Positions 35,099 to 47,253 are shown, counted from the first letter of the stretch. The stretch: DNA of 64,000 nucleotides from Helianthus annuus (GCF_002127325.2 NC_035435.2:128193893-128257892); one strand, 5' to 3'. Numbers and translations: made by a program. Notes: a model not told the origin generated them from the sequence alone.

Positions 35099-35821
35099 TG
35101 TTTTCTCATTTCTGAATGAAGAAGTCTTTAAACATTCATACAGCAATTAACCGTTAATGTGATTATCTCTGTTAATTAAACGTTACCTATTTTGTGCTGA
35201 AAAAAAGTATTTTCATGTATTTTTTGTTTTCCCTCTTCAGCCAAGCTGTTTATATATATATATTATAATTAGATACTTAGAATAGATGAAGGTTCCTGAA
35301 CCATCATTTCCTATCACATCATGGTCTTGGATGTTATATGAATTTTGACGTACTTTAAATTTGTCAAAGTATAGTTACTTGCATAGTTGTATAAACCCAT
35401 TATAACATCTATCAACTGATATATTTTAATAGCTAAAACTCCAGGTTGTTGCCCGTATACATTGAAAATATTAAACTTTTCTGTAGTTCATACTCTATGT
35501 TATAAAGCATTCAAAGTTTCAAGCTGACAAATGAGCCGCAATCAAAATCCTATCCCAACATATATATTTATTTTTTTTTGAGTGTAGAGGTCAAGTATTC
35601 ACTACAGGGTACCGTGATGATGCAATTTTTTTCACCTTCGCTTAGTTACCTGAAATCGATTAAAGACGGTCAACCTCAGCTAGAATCGTATTTAGTCGTT
35701 TAACCCGGGACAAGTATAACATAAAACAATTAAAATAAAACATAATTTCTATGTATATTATATTAATGAATGAATATTAATTTTTGAATTACTTTAGTAT
35801 TTGAAACTGTATTCTTTTATT
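35099..35821. other. No gene seen
   Basis: AT-rich sequence with no supported gene or repeat boundary. Confidence 0.5.
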
Positions 35822-35831
35822 TATATCGATA

Positions 35832-36230
35832 GGGTGAGAGTTGGCTACAAAGTCCATTGTTTCTACAAAATATATAGAACACCATAACGTCAATTATAAA
35901 ACACATTTAAAACCCACAAATAACAAAGTGTAGACTACTAAAACATCATATTTGTGGGTTTTGTGTTGTGTTTTGGGGACGATAAGGCTTTGATTATCGA
36001 ATGACTAACATTACTGTGTTTTATGTTGATTATCATGCTGTGTTTTATATTCATAATTATACGATGGTGTGTTTGAAGTTTTTATGGACTGTTAAGGTTT
36101 GAATATTGTGTTTTAGTGATCTTCACTCTGTTATTTGTGGGCTTTAAGTGTGTTTTATGGCTGAAAGTGTGGTATTTTATGACTTTGTGCACTTTGTAAG
36201 AAAGATGGACTTTGTAGCCGAACCCCACCC
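35832..36230. mobile_element. MULE-like MITE with 10-bp target duplication
   Basis: Left GGGTGAGAGTTGGCTACAAAG; right in reverse complement GGGTGGGGTTCGGCTACAAAG, continuing into TCCAT. Perfect flanking tatatcgata at 35822-35831 and 36231-36240. 399 bp; internal AAACCCACAAATA / TTTGTGGGTTTT inverted pair. Non-coding. Confidence 0.88.
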
Positions 36231-36240
36231 TATATCGATA

Positions 36241-36872
36241 TGCCCGTATTTTGTTATAAATATTAGTAAATTAATATATTTGACATATATAGAAATTCTC
36301 GATTTTTTTATGATTTATTAGGTGCAAGTATTTTCCGTCTAGGCCGATTACGTGCAACTAGTCAAGCGACTTAGGAGCGCCTAATGACTTCTGCAATTGT
36401 AAATAGTTTTACGAAAAAGAAAAGTGTTTTTAGGTGGTTTTGGAGATTTTAAGTGTTACAAATAGTCCGCAAGTTGGGGTAGCGGACATGTAGTCCGCTT
36501 GTTGAAGGATCAGAGTTTATATTCAACATTGATTATTGTATATTTGTTTTGGTATTCAATAATTCATTAATATACTTTATTTTTTCTCTAATAACTTGTA
36601 ATATTTAAACTTCATAGAAAAGTCTACAAGCACAATTTTGCTTTTTTTCAACACTGCGCATACAACTTAAAAAAACGGGGTTTTTTTGAAATAAAGTATT
36701 TTTGTCTCGTAAATTTTAAAAGAATATTTTTTTTTAATTAGAACTCCATTTTCAATGATATTTGTATTAAAATGTCAAAAATAAATATATTTAAAAAATA
36801 AATATTACAAATTAATTAATAAAAACAAATTATATCTTAAATGAATTGTTGCATAAGAAATAAAATACAATC
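36241..36872. other. Non-coding; one arm of a diffuse inverted repeat
   Basis: No gene. About 36420-36510 (TTTTGGAGATTTTAAGTGTT and AGTCCGC motifs) recurs inverted at 37290-37400, on the other side of the SINE, so the SINE may sit inside an older foldback element. Confidence 0.4.
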
Positions 36873-36888
36873 AATCAACTGAATGTCC

Positions 36889-37206
36889 GACCCTGGCCTC
36901 AGCCCAGTGGTCATGGCAGTGATAGTTTGGGCTTGGGACTGAAAGGTCGTTCGAATCCTGAGCAACTCCCGAGTTTTCTATTACAGTGCGGTTACTCCGG
37001 CTCTGGTGCCAGCATGCGGTCTGGGTCCAGAGTGCGGAGGCCGCAACGGTAGTCATGTGGCTGTCGGCTGGAAATTTTCTCGGGGAGTGCCTGGTCACTT
37101 TCGGATGCCACGCCCGAGGGTGACTAAGGACCCATGGATGTATCACTCGGATACATGTGGGTGCGAAGACCTCTTGACTGTTGGAGTCAGTAGCCGTTTA
37201 AAAAAA
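36889..37206 (+). mobile_element. tRNA-derived SINE
   Basis: A pol III A box (TGGCCTCAGCCCAGTGG, near 36894) and B box (GTTCGAATCC, near 36949) lie at the 5' end, and an A-rich tail at the 3' end. Flanked by a 16-bp direct repeat aatcaactgaatgtcc (36873-36888 and 37207-37222). The length (~318 bp) and layout fit a plant SINE inserted by LINE machinery. Minus-strand open frames here are incidental. Confidence 0.88.
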
Positions 37207-37723
37207 AATCAACTGAATGTCCACACCTCCACAAAGCGAACTTAAAAAGTCTTCCTACAAAGAGGAGTTCAACAAGTCGCTCCCCCAATCAGCGGATTTT
37301 AACAAGTCTGCTCTTTGAATTAGCGGACTACCTAAAAACACTTAAAATCTCCAAAATCCAAAGTCCGCTCCCTGAATTAGCAGAATACCTAGAAACACTT
37401 AAATCTCCTCAACCACCAAGCAACACTTCTCCTTTTCCTACCTTTTAGTTTATTAAACAATATGTGCATATATACATGTATATATGCGTGTATAGAAAGA
37501 GAATTAAATTGGTTAACTTAATACGTTCATCAATGTAGCCTGGAGGAAGAATTAACATATGCAAGTTGTGAATACTATTCCATGTGAATTAATGCATCAG
37601 CCACCAATTGAAGTAATTTACTTGCAAAGCTACTTCACAAAGTCAACCCCACCTTGTTATAAGTACATCATAACCAAGAAAGAACTTAAAACACAGTTGC
37701 AGATAACCAAAAGTAAAAGAAAG

Positions 37724-38625
37724 ATGGGGTGGACATGGAAGGAAGAACACCTGGATTTATTCTTGGTTCCATTAGGTCTCTGGATCATGTGCACTTATCA
37801 TCTCTTTCTTCTCTTCAGATACCTCAAACATCCCCAACTCACAGCTATCGGATTCGAGAATAATAACAAGAATGGTTGGGTCAGAAAAACACTTCTGGTA
37901 TAACTTAATTCAACCACTTATCTTCTTCTTTACTAGTAATATTCATCGAAAACTGCCTTTAGAGACAGTTTTCCGACAACTATGGTTTCGTCGGAAATTC
38001 TCAAAATCATTTCTGACAAAAACTTTTCGATCTTGTTTGTAGATTTTAACGATTATTCTGTTTTCTTGAATTGATGCAGATTGAACCCAAAGATAGAGGG
38101 TTTGCTCTAGGTGTTCTTAATGGTCAATTAGCAGCCTCAACTTCCTTAAGCTCAATCTCTTTAGTCCTATGTTCTCTTATTGGTGCTGTACTAGGTAACT
38201 CATCTGATAACTATCTTACAGACAGATTTATCTTAGGGGACACAAGTAAATCCACCAGCGCCATTAAATACATAATGATTCTATCTTGCTTTCTACTGGC
38301 CTTTGCTTGTTTTGTACAAACAACAAGACACTTTGTGCATGCTGGTTTCCTTATAAGCATGCCCGCCGGTGATGTTCCTGTTGAGTGCATCCAAAAGGCA
38401 GTGATCCGAGGAAGCAATTTCTGGGCTGTTGGATTGCGCGCCCTCTATTTCGCTACCACTTTGCTTCTGTGGATTTTCGGCCCGGTTCCTATGTTTGTTG
38501 GCGCGGTAGCTACAGTGATGATCTTGCATTTTCTGGATATTAATAAACAACCCATGATTGGGTATGGAACAAACAAGAGTAGTAATTCTGTAGTTGGGGC
38601 TGTAGCACAAAATGGAAGGAATTAG
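37724..38625 (+). CDS. DUF599 family membrane protein, copy A
   Basis: Two exons: 37724-37897 (58 codons) and 38080-38625 (181 codons plus stop), joined at a GT (37898) and an AG (38079); 239 residues in all, near the usual size of this plant family. The start is the ATG of MGWTWKEEHLDLF. Hydrophobic segments at about 9-30, 76-98, 121-141 and 180-222 suggest four membrane spans. Family blocks are visible: LVPLGLWIMCTYHLFLL, WVRKTLL, FVQTTRHFVHAGFL, RGSNFWAVGLRALYF and LWIFGPVPMF. The molecular function of DUF599 proteins is not established. Copy B at 51045 differs by one residue (F/Y in exon 1), and an older truncated paralogue lies at 3660. Confidence 0.88.
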
Positions 38626-38909
38626 AGATGATAAAGTTTAAACATCTCGTTAATATTTCAAACCCTATCTTTTGTGTTTCTTAGATCGATGTTAGTGTAT
38701 CCCTTTCCTTACTCAAAGTCAACTTTCATGTATTAAATTTCATTACAATTTTAGTACATAATTAATGTACAGATATATTATTATAAATCATCAACTTATG
38801 CAACTTGATAGAATATACTAAAGAGTAAAAGAGTATATAAACTAATATGAAAGCTAATCAGAACCATCGACAAAAGAGAATCATTACGAAATCGCATCTA
38901 AGCCATCGA
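38626..38909 (+). other. DUF599 copy A downstream flank
   Basis: AT-rich 3' flank with no further gene. The 3' end of a truncated minus-strand Copia begins at about 38910. The same holds for 51947-52230 in unit B. Confidence 0.5.
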
Positions 38910-41757
38910 TCTATCTTCCTATCCAGTCGTTGAAGTTTTTGTCTGACAAGCTTTCGTTGACTTGCATCTGTTTCGGATAATCCGAAGGATACAGGTAGCA
39001 AGGCAAGTTTACATCAATAGGTTCGACTGCAGTGTTGGCCCCAAAATGGATCTTTGATCTCTAGACATGAATCGAACTTGAATATAAAATCGAATATCTT
39101 TACATGTGATTCTGAATGTGTACAGGGATATAATACAATTGAAAACTACAAGCCTATTTATACTAATTGAATAGATGCAAGTGAAAGGACGTGTCTCCTC
39201 TTCGCGTCTGATGATCTTGTGGTTCTCAATCGATTTGAAGAGGTGTGTCTTCTTGTCCAAGTCGCGTCCCTGTGTTCTTGTTTCCTGATGTCGCAGATCA
39301 AGAGGTGCGATCATAGGGATATGTCGTATCCTCAAGTTGTTGGTTACAACCTTCCAACTTGTCATCTTTAGTCCCCGCACTCTCGTAACTTATCTAATTC
39401 TAACATAAACTATCTTTATACTAATTTCATAACGAACCCTTATACTTATAGGATGTGAAGGAGATTATGATTTCATTCACCCCCCTAATCTCGAACATCC
39501 TTGAGTTGTAGATCTTGAACTTGATCAATTCCATCTTCTTGAAACTCCTCGGTATCCAACGTTTCACACGGATCTTCTTATTCACCAACCTTGCTCCTCA
39601 CGAACCATGTTTCACTCGAACTCGCTTCACACAAACTTGCTTCACACTTGTCTTGACCGTACGAACCTTTTCTTATGTAGTTGTCTCAACACGAACTCCA
39701 CCGATCTTAGATTAACTTGCCCACCATCATATCACATGATCGGAATCCATCTCGCATAGATTTTGATAAACTGAGTCACTCAGATTTGTCTTGCGGTTGT
39801 ATCACACAACACTTTCTTCTTCTGACCCAGTCACAGGATACGCGTGTCTTCTTCCTGATCTATCACAGATTAAATATCCTCTTCACGGTTGTTTCTCACA
39901 ACGGGTTTTTCATCATTGATTGCTTCTCTCACAGATTCTCCACTTTTACCTGATCCACTCACTGGATTATTTTATTGCATATTACTATATCAAATTCTGC
40001 ATTCACTGCACCTTTTCTGCACTCACTGCAAATTATCTTCTTGTTTCCGACATTCATTGCATCACTTTCTTTCCATAGCACTTTGTTTCTTCACAGCCCT
40101 TCTATTGCTTCTCTCGACTTTTGTTTCTGAAATCGATTTTCTGAGTATCTTGAACTGAGACTGAATTGATTTGATTTCTTCTTGCTCTAAATCGATTTAA
40201 CCTGAATCGATTTTTTTTTGTTGGGATTCTTTGATGCGTTCTTTCTTCGTGGCTCTGGTTTTTGAATCGATGTTATACTGAATCGATTTTCCTTTTCCTT
40301 CAATACTGATTCGATGTTGACTGGATCGAATTAACTAAATCAATTTTCTTCTGAATCGATTTGGTTTCTGATTGATCACGAGTTGAAGAACGAATTGGAT
40401 TTGAACCTAGGCTGTTTCGGTTCATCTCGGACAGAATCACACGTTTCCTTTAAATAGCGATCATTGCTTTTCTTCGAATCACTTGATCTTAACAACACAC
40501 TTCGAATTACTCGAACGATTCCTTCTTCACCGGCTTCTTCTTCCAGATCGACTCGCTCGATGTTTTTTAAACTTTGAATAACCACCGGATTAAATTCTGA
40601 TTCTTCCTAGCACTCCAACGAAACAAGAAAACAACCCTGTTTTGTGCTCCTGTACTCGGTTTTATTCACTCACGAACCCTATTCTGATTGCTAACTTAGA
40701 ATTCTCACAACCCTTACTTTCTTGTTTCTAAAATTTCCTAACCACCAATACGAACCACTGTACTAGTAAAATTCAATTCCCTTGAATTCAACAAACTCTC
40801 AAATCTTTAACCCGCGAATAACCACAACGCGTATTAATTGAATTCCTGACAATCTAATTCGCACTATAACCCCGAAATCAAAACCCTAGATTTCGAACAG
40901 AACCCTGGTTCGACAACCTTGAGCCGAAAAAACTAAAAACTTGCGAATTGAAAATAGAATGATGAAACCTGATCGTGAATAACTCTGCGATTCGATGCCT
41001 TGCGATTCTCGTGCCTAGAGCCTGACGCTCTGATACCAATTTTTGCCCAGAATGGATCTTTGATCTCTAGACATGAATCGAACTTGAATATAAAACCGAA
41101 TATCTTTACATGTGATTCTGAATGTGTACAGGGATATAATACAATTGAAAACTACAAGCCTATTTATACTAATTGAATAGATGCGAGTGAAAGGACGTGT
41201 CTCCTCTTCGCGTCTGATGATCTTGTGGTTCTCAATCGATTTGAAGAGGTGTGTCTTCTTGTCCAAGTCGCTTCCCTGTGTTCTTGTTTCCTGATGTCGC
41301 AGATCAAGAGGTGCGATCATAGGGATATGTCGTATCCTCAAGTTGTTGGTTACAACCTTCCAACTTGTCATCTTTAGTCCCCGCACTCTCGTAACTTATC
41401 TAATTCTAAGATAAACTATCTTTATACTAATTTCATAACGAACCCTTATACTTATAGGATGTGAAGGAGATTATGATTTCATGCAGCACCATGGGCGAAC
41501 CCTCTCCCTCGTCTCCTGCCATGGATTTGTAGTTTATGATTTTAATTTTGATAGTCCTGCTCTGATACCATGTAAAATTCAGTGATCGAGAGTTGATTGT
41601 GGTTTTATTGATGGTTAACCAAGAAAAAGAAGATACATATATAGCCGATGGCTACTAAAGAAAAGCTAGTAATTAGCAACAAACTAAACAGAAGACCCTA
41701 CAAAGAATTGATAATTGAAAAGATAAACATCAGCCCCTTTGATCAATATCCAACATT
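38910..41757 (-). mobile_element. Truncated Copia 5' end (nest level 2), unit A
   Basis: Minus strand: a short 5' LTR (41757-41571, TGTTGGATATTG...TTTTACA), PBS TGGTATCAGAGC (41570-41559), a gag start ATG at 41522 (MAGDEGEGSPMV), then an interruption by the non-autonomous LTR element 39033-41481. Gag resumes left of 39033 (VEPIDVNLPCYLYPSDYP...NESLSDKNFNDW, a Copia gag N-terminal pattern) and stops near 38917. Everything beyond is lost. The element itself sits inside an older Copia gag fragment. Confidence 0.7.
39033..41481 (-). mobile_element. Non-autonomous LTR element (nest level 3), unit A
   Basis: Two ~443-bp LTRs (39033-39475 and about 41040-41481) differing at only a few positions in the lines compared. 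Flanked by the 5-bp duplication tgcag (39028-39032 and 41482-41486). The minus-strand PBS TGGTATCAGAGC is at 41038-41027. The 1.56-kb interior has no gag or pol; it is CT-rich with many AATCGATTT-like words. Gives a total of 2,449 bp, in the LARD/SMART size class. Confidence 0.88.
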
Positions 41758-42660
41758 AAGAGAATCGGCACTTCATCTTCTTGCACCAAGTTTGTTTCTT
41801 CTTCTCTGCGGCTTGGTTGAGGATAGTCTGAGGCATGGTGTCCATAATCATTGCAATTATAGCACCTTACCTTATTTATGTCAAACACGAATTTGTCTTG
41901 GTTTCTTGAGTATCTCTTCCTATTATCAAAATCATCATTATTCCTTTTGAAGTTATGGCGTGACATGTCTTCTTCTCTTCCTTCTTGTCTGGATATACCT
42001 CGGCATCGTGAAGCGTGATACTTACCTCGTCCACGATTTCCAAAATGTCATTCATGATTAGAATAGTCATGATGTGTTAACCGCAATCCCTCTTGATTGG
42101 CTCATAGGCCTCCTTTCTTGGATTTGATCCTTTCTTCAAAGGTCTTGAGTCTTCCAATTGCTTTGTCTAGAGTCATGACATCTAAATATGAGTATTGTTC
42201 AATAGATGCAACGATCTGAATGAACCTATTAGGCACGGAGTTTAAGAGTTTCCGCACTAGGGTTGGTTGATCAAATGTTGATCATATCGTAGACTACTTG
42301 TCTTAGTGACAATGCTATTCGTGTTAGTTGTGAATGAATCGATCATGTCTCCCTTATTCATTTGTAGCATCTCAAATTAACTCAGATTTGAGAGCTTGTA
42401 GATGTGCTTTCTACACTCGACGCATATCTAATCTTCAAAGCATCCCAATTTTTTTTAGTTTTTTTTCACTTTTATAACTCGCAACTTGTAATACTAGATC
42501 CTCTGACAATCCTTGAAACAAACATGCAATTGTGGCTTTGTCTTACTTGACATCAAGTTGCAAGTCAGCACTTGGTTCTATCATTTTCCATAGCCCATGG
42601 AGATCAGGGTGAAACATGGGTGTGGGAATTGGCAACCATTGTCCTTACCAGTGGCCAGAC
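41758..42660 (-). pseudogene. Copia gag fragment (nest level 1), unit A
   Basis: Minus-strand reading shows a UBN2-type gag segment (LHGLWKMIEPSADLQLD..., LFQGLSEDLVLQVASYKS, LLNSVPNRFIQIVASIEQYS, LDKAIGRLKTFEERI) with several stops, then a degenerate zinc knuckle CYNCNDYGHHASDY whose last Cys is Tyr. It ends where the next Copia LTR starts at 41757. Confidence 0.7.
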
Positions 42661-42748
42661 CTGGCGGTTGTTGTGCGGTGATGATAATTAGAAAAAAGAT
42701 GAATAGAGAGAGAGAAGATTGTGTTGATAATTGGGGGGGGAGGGGGTA

Positions 42749-43641
42749 CACTACTAGAAATCTTCATTTTTTACTACAAAAGTTTCCCACAAATTTTCTA
42801 CAACTAAATTTTTACTACAACTTTCCTACAGTTTTTGCGACAAAAACGAGAAACAAAAAAAAAACCTAAAACAACTTTTCCGCAATTTTCAGACAAAATC
42901 GCCACGCAACATGAGTTTGTAGGAAATTTGTAGCAAATTGAGCCAATTTCCTACAGTTTTCCCACAAAATTGTCGCAAAAAAAATCTGATTTTATTAAAA
43001 AAATTGTCGCAAATTTTGTCGGAATCTGGTAACTTTATTTCTGTAGGAAATTTGTAGGTACCATGTCGCAAAAAAAAAACTAAAATTTGTAGGAAAATTG
43101 TCTAAAATAGTTTTTAGAGTTTGTAGGAAATTTGTCGGAATCTGGTAACTTATCTTATTAAAAAAAATTGTCGCAAATTTGTCGGAATCTGGTAACTTTA
43201 TTTCTGTAGGATATTTGTAGGTACCGTGTAGCAAAAAAAAAAACTAAAATTTGTAGGAAATTTGTCTAAAATAGTGTTTAGAGTTTGTAGGAAATTTGTC
43301 GAAAATGGTTTTTTAATTAATTGTTTTCTTAAATTATTAATATTAAAAATGACTAAAATAAAATATTAATAAAGTATGTAAAAAGTGGGATTTGTGACAA
43401 ATTTGTCGAAAAATGGTAGAAAAGGCTTTAAAAAAATTGTCAGAATTTTGTGGAAAGTTTTGCGATGGTTGTTATTTGTCGGAAAGTTGTAGCAAATTTT
43501 GTGGTAGTTTTGTCGCAATCATACTTTCCGACAAGGATTTTTCACACGGACCAGTTTTGTCGCAAATTTGTAGCTAAGGCCAATTTTCCACAGATTTGTT
43601 ACAAATATGCTTGTCGTAAATCTGGCTGTTTTCTAGTAGTG
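42749..43641. mobile_element. CACTA-type non-autonomous element, unit A
   Basis: Ends CACTACTAGAAA and, inverted, TTTCTAGTAGTG. Flanked by the 3-bp duplication gta (42746-42748 and 43642-43644). The interior has many subterminal repeats around GTAGGAAATTTGTCGGAATC, in both orientations toward the ends, as CACTA elements have for transposase binding. 893 bp, non-coding. Confidence 0.92.
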
Positions 43642-43954
43642 GTAGTAGAGACAATACTTTTGGTTTTTCATGTGGGTTAGTTTTTTAATTCTTAAATTTT
43701 AATTTCAATAACATCAACTGGGTTTAGATTTCGTGTAAACTAATTATTTAATTTGATTTTCTATATAAAACCATGTGAAATTTAAGTAATATTATAAGTT
43801 TATTTTAAACGCAACACTATTTTCATCGTTTTTGTGGTATGTTAATTTGTGGTTTAGTTTTTCTATCTACATTACTATACAGATTTTGCTTAAGACGCAG
43901 ACGTGTTGAATGTATTGAATTTAGTTTGTTTAGCAATTTCGTATACATACGGTG

Positions 43955-43991
43955 TTCCCGCACGCCTAACACGTGGAGAGGTAAACACTAG
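43955..43991 (+). mobile_element. Helitron-like 3' end, unit A
   Basis: CCCGCACGCCTAACACGTGG can form an imperfect hairpin. It is followed by AGAGGTAAACA and CTAG, then T. Resembles a decayed Helitron 3' terminus; no 5' end was found. Copy in unit B ends at 57310. Confidence 0.4.
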
Positions 43992-44429
43992 TTTTTATTA
44001 CTATTACAAGAAATAGACATATTTTATCAAGGTAATGTTCAAAGACACTGTCTCTTAATTAAAAAGAGGAAGTCGTAGGAAAGGTATCAAATGGACGGAC
44101 GCTGATTGAACTCATTTATGCGGCGTTGGACCCATTTCGTCGAACTCTACGATATGAGGTTTTAGGTTTTCGGTTCTGGATTTTTAGCTTTTAGATATTA
44201 GAATTTTTGTTTCGATCATTGTGTCTTCTTATTTAGCATTGTGTTTTTCGTTTATTTGCGTATCTTTTTTCCTCGATCTTTTGCTATATTTCTCGGCATT
44301 GTATTATATTTTGTGATATACATTGTCTAGTATTATACTTTGAGAATAGTATAGAAAGATACTTGACGGGGACCATCATGGCAACCTTCCTGTATCCAGA
44401 TCTTACGTAAGTGACGACACGTTCACATT

Positions 44430-44437
44430 TATAAATA
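44430..44437 (+). promoter_or_regulatory. TATA box of the PBP1/KIC-like gene, unit A
   Basis: TATAAATA, the plant consensus, lies about 218 bp before the start codon. Just upstream, TTACGTAAGTGACGACACGT contains a TGACG and two ACGT cores, typical bZIP sites, which would suit a stress-responsive gene. The transcription start should be near 44460. Confidence 0.6.
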
Positions 44438-44654
44438 GAAAAACAAGACCTTCTTCGAAAGTAGAATACGCGAGTTTAACTCTGCTGTCTTCCGATGGCT
44501 TTTCTTCTTCTTCCCGGAACCTCTAAACACCCACCGACCTCCTTTCAATCTTTCCCTCTATATTTTCTATATATACAATCATCTATCTCTATATCTTCTC
44601 ATCAGTTCAAATCAATACAACAGTTCCATAAAATACTTCTGGTTCTCTAGATCA

Positions 44655-45008
44655 ATGGCAACCAACAACAAAAAATATGAGTTCCATGATTTCTTACCTT
44701 TGATGGCTGAAAAACTGGGAGGAGATGGTTTGATTGATGAAATGTACAAAGGGTTTCAGCTGCTGATGGATCGCGATAAAGGGGTGATCACTTTCGATAG
44801 TTTGAAGAAGAATTCTTCATTTTTAGGTCTTCATGATCAATCCGATGCTGATCTTTTGAGCATGTTGAGAGTAGGCGATTTAGATGGAGATGGTGCACTC
44901 AGTCAAATGGAATTTTGTGTTCTTATGTTTAGATTGAGCCCCGGTTTGATGGAGCAATCTGAGTTTTTGTTAGAACAAGCCCTGCAACAGGAGTTTGATG
45001 ATTTTTGA
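44655..45008 (+). CDS. EF-hand protein, PBP1/KIC-like, copy A
   Basis: 117 residues, single exon, start ATG in the context GATCAATGGC. The N-terminal block (EFHDFLPLMAEKLGG), central ITFDSLKKN and C-terminal MEFCVLMFRLSPGLME match the small plant family of PINOID-binding protein 1 / KCBP-interacting Ca2+-binding protein. One canonical EF-hand loop is visible at D75-E86 (DLDGDGALSQME); an earlier helix-loop-helix (about 39-50) is degenerate. Known members bind Ca2+ and modulate partner kinases or kinesin. Which partner applies here is not known. The copy at 57974 encodes the same protein. Confidence 0.9.
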   Translation: MATNNKKYEFHDFLPLMAEKLGGDGLIDEMYKGFQLLMDRDKGVITFDSLKKNSSFLGLHDQSDADLLSMLRVGDLDGDGALSQMEFCVLMFRLSPGLMEQSEFLLEQALQQEFDDF

Positions 45009-45469
45009 TATTGAATTTTAAATTGTTAATTATTTATAAAGATTTTTTAACCTGTTGATAATAGGCCCAAAGGCCGAATATGTTGTTTTCATGCTATATT
45101 AATGCGGTGTACGTTCTGTGTCAATGGTTGTATAGGGAGTTTAGTGTATATTACGAGAATTGTTTATAAAACGATTTTATTTAAAAATGTATACTTTGAA
45201 GAGTCTCCCTTGCAAATAAGCGTGAAAAGATTTTATAAAAAGTTTACAACTTGTTTCCAGAAAAAAAGGTTGGAACCTGCAGACACACTCAAGTCATACG
45301 GACTGGAGGCTAACACAGTTTCCACCATACCATTTGCCTTTCTTGATTTAACATCCCTTTGCGTGTGTGTACATTAAATCAAACGTAAAAAATGGGAAGT
45401 CAGTGAAGTATCCACTTATTGAGGAAACCCCTCAACCAATTATAGCCCATAACTTTTGAACGGCCAACA
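45009..45469 (+). other. 3' flank of the EF-hand gene
   Basis: No further gene. The ORF-like stretch at 45102-45377 changes frame between units A and B because of a one-base run difference near 45264, so it is not a conserved gene. The same applies to 58328-58787. Confidence 0.5.
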
Positions 45470-45906
45470 GAAGAACTATTTTATTAAACTAGCAAGGTGC
45501 TAGGCACCAAATTTACACAGTGAAACGATACAAAAACACACCATTAGGCCGAAACCACACAAAAAATTAGTTCAAAAGTTAAAATTTCCCCGGCCGCTCT
45601 AAGTCCACCCGGGCTCTTTCGACCGATTCTTGACTCATAAGAAACTTAGCGATTTAACCTCCTCCACTACCCTTCTGATCTCCGGATTCGCTTGATTAAA
45701 AATCACTTCATTGCGTATCCTCCAAATGCACCATTTGACCAATTGAATAATGGCATAACTTACTATCTTTTTCTTCATATGATAGAGATCTAGGATATCC
45801 TTGAAGCCCAAAGAAATTATTAGAGGGATTTTAACCCATTGTGCAACAATCTGCCATATAATTTATGTGCAGTGGCAAGACAAAAAACATGGTCACAAGA
45901 TTCTAA
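45470..45906 (-). pseudogene. LINE 3' end (zf-RVT tail), unit A
   Basis: The minus strand reads ESCDHVFCLATAHKLY, then WCIWRIRNEVIFNQANPEIRR, VVEEVKSLSFLWVKNRSK and a C-terminus, the usual tail of plant LINE ORF2, followed by the GCCTAGCACCTTGCTAGTTT-type 3' UTR. Frames are broken several times. It is cut at 45906 by the Copia LTR. Confidence 0.7.
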
Positions 45907-46885
45907 TGTAAGATTAAATATATTATGTTTAATATTTAATCTATTAGCCATTATAATCATTTACATAATATAGATCAAAATATATAATAACCTATTAAAT
46001 AATTAGTTGGTAATTGTTGATGGACCATATTACCCTTATTAACTAATTAGGTTTCCTCTTGGGTGCTTATATAAGGAGACTTATGTGGAGGTTAAAAGGT
46101 TACACACTTAGACATAACCTAATTAGCATAACATCAATATCGCCTCTCTCTCTCCATAGCCGATACCCTTTTCGGTTTTCATCATCACCATCATCAGTCA
46201 GCACCCTAAGGAGGAACCAAATCACACTGACAAACATGTCGAACTCGATGTCGTCTTCTCTGACTGGATTCTCCACTGCATTGTCTGCTGTAACAGGTAT
46301 GTTTTCATGTTTTCCATTATGATTAAACAGAACTGATCCAACATGTGGTATCAGAGCATATGTTGATTAGTCAGTTCTGTTTTCTTATCCATCAATTCTG
46401 GGGTAGAAATCTGGAAAACGGAATTTTGATAACTTAATAAACCTAAGAGCCGGTTTCAAGTCATAAAGATCCACTCGAGATCACTGTTTCGAGGAAAATA
46501 ATTTGTTTTAAATGTATCGAAATCAAAACGTGTAAACTTATAACCGAAATCTGTTTTAGAAATGCCTTAAAATTCAGGTTTCGGGTTCCAGAATTTGTGT
46601 TTTATTTTTTTAGGGTTCATCATGTTCTTAGGAAAATTCGAAAATCCTTTATGTTTTGGAATGTAATTAGGATTGATGAGTGTTTTTTTTTGTTTGATCC
46701 AATTTTATCTTTTAAGTTTATTCGAAAACTGTTAAAAAGATATACAGTTATAATTTTCGAAATCCTTGATAAATTTAGATCAACAATAAAACAGGAAACA
46801 CTATCACACAATCCCTTAAATTTCGAGTTTTCAGTTATTATCACATTAACAGCTGTTAACAGGAAGTTTCGAAGTCCTTTTCAAC

Positions 46886-47253
46886 AAGCCGAGACCAAGA
46901 TCTCGACTCGAGACCACGAGATCTCGACTCGAAATCATAAATGTTCTCAAATATTCACAGCTCGAGACAACGATTTCGACTTGAGACCACTAAGGTTTCA
47001 ACTAAGGGCTTCAATCTTCACAACTCGAGACCATGGTTGCGACTCGAGACCTCATAAGGAGTCGAGATCTCATAATTCACAACAGTCGAGACCATGATTG
47101 CGACTCGAGACACTGAGGTTGCTACTCGAGACCTTAATGAGTCGAGACCTCATAATGATGAGTCGAGACCTCATAATGATGAGTCGAGACTTGACTCGAG
47201 ATCTCACTCGAGACCTCATAACTGAGTCGAGATCTCACTCGAAACCTCATTAT
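46886..47253 (+). repeat. TCGAGACC motif array, unit A
   Basis: About 20 copies of GACTCGAGACC/GAGTCGAGACC-like words, some palindromic (AGATCTCGACTCGAGACC), inside the Copia leader/intron. Unit B carries the same at 60204-60571. Confidence 0.85.

Noticed and set aside
36871..37245. Open frames of 79-91 residues in the SINE
   Set aside because: They span the pol III boxes and the A-rich tail; the sequence is a SINE with a clear target duplication.
39717..40158. Plus-strand frames rich in Phe, Leu and Ser, repeated at 53038-53479
   Set aside because: They come from CT-rich interior sequence of a non-autonomous LTR element; no domain or conserved start.
45102..45377. 91-residue frame downstream of the EF-hand gene
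   Set aside because: In the second unit a one-base run difference changes the C-terminus; no similarity or coding character.
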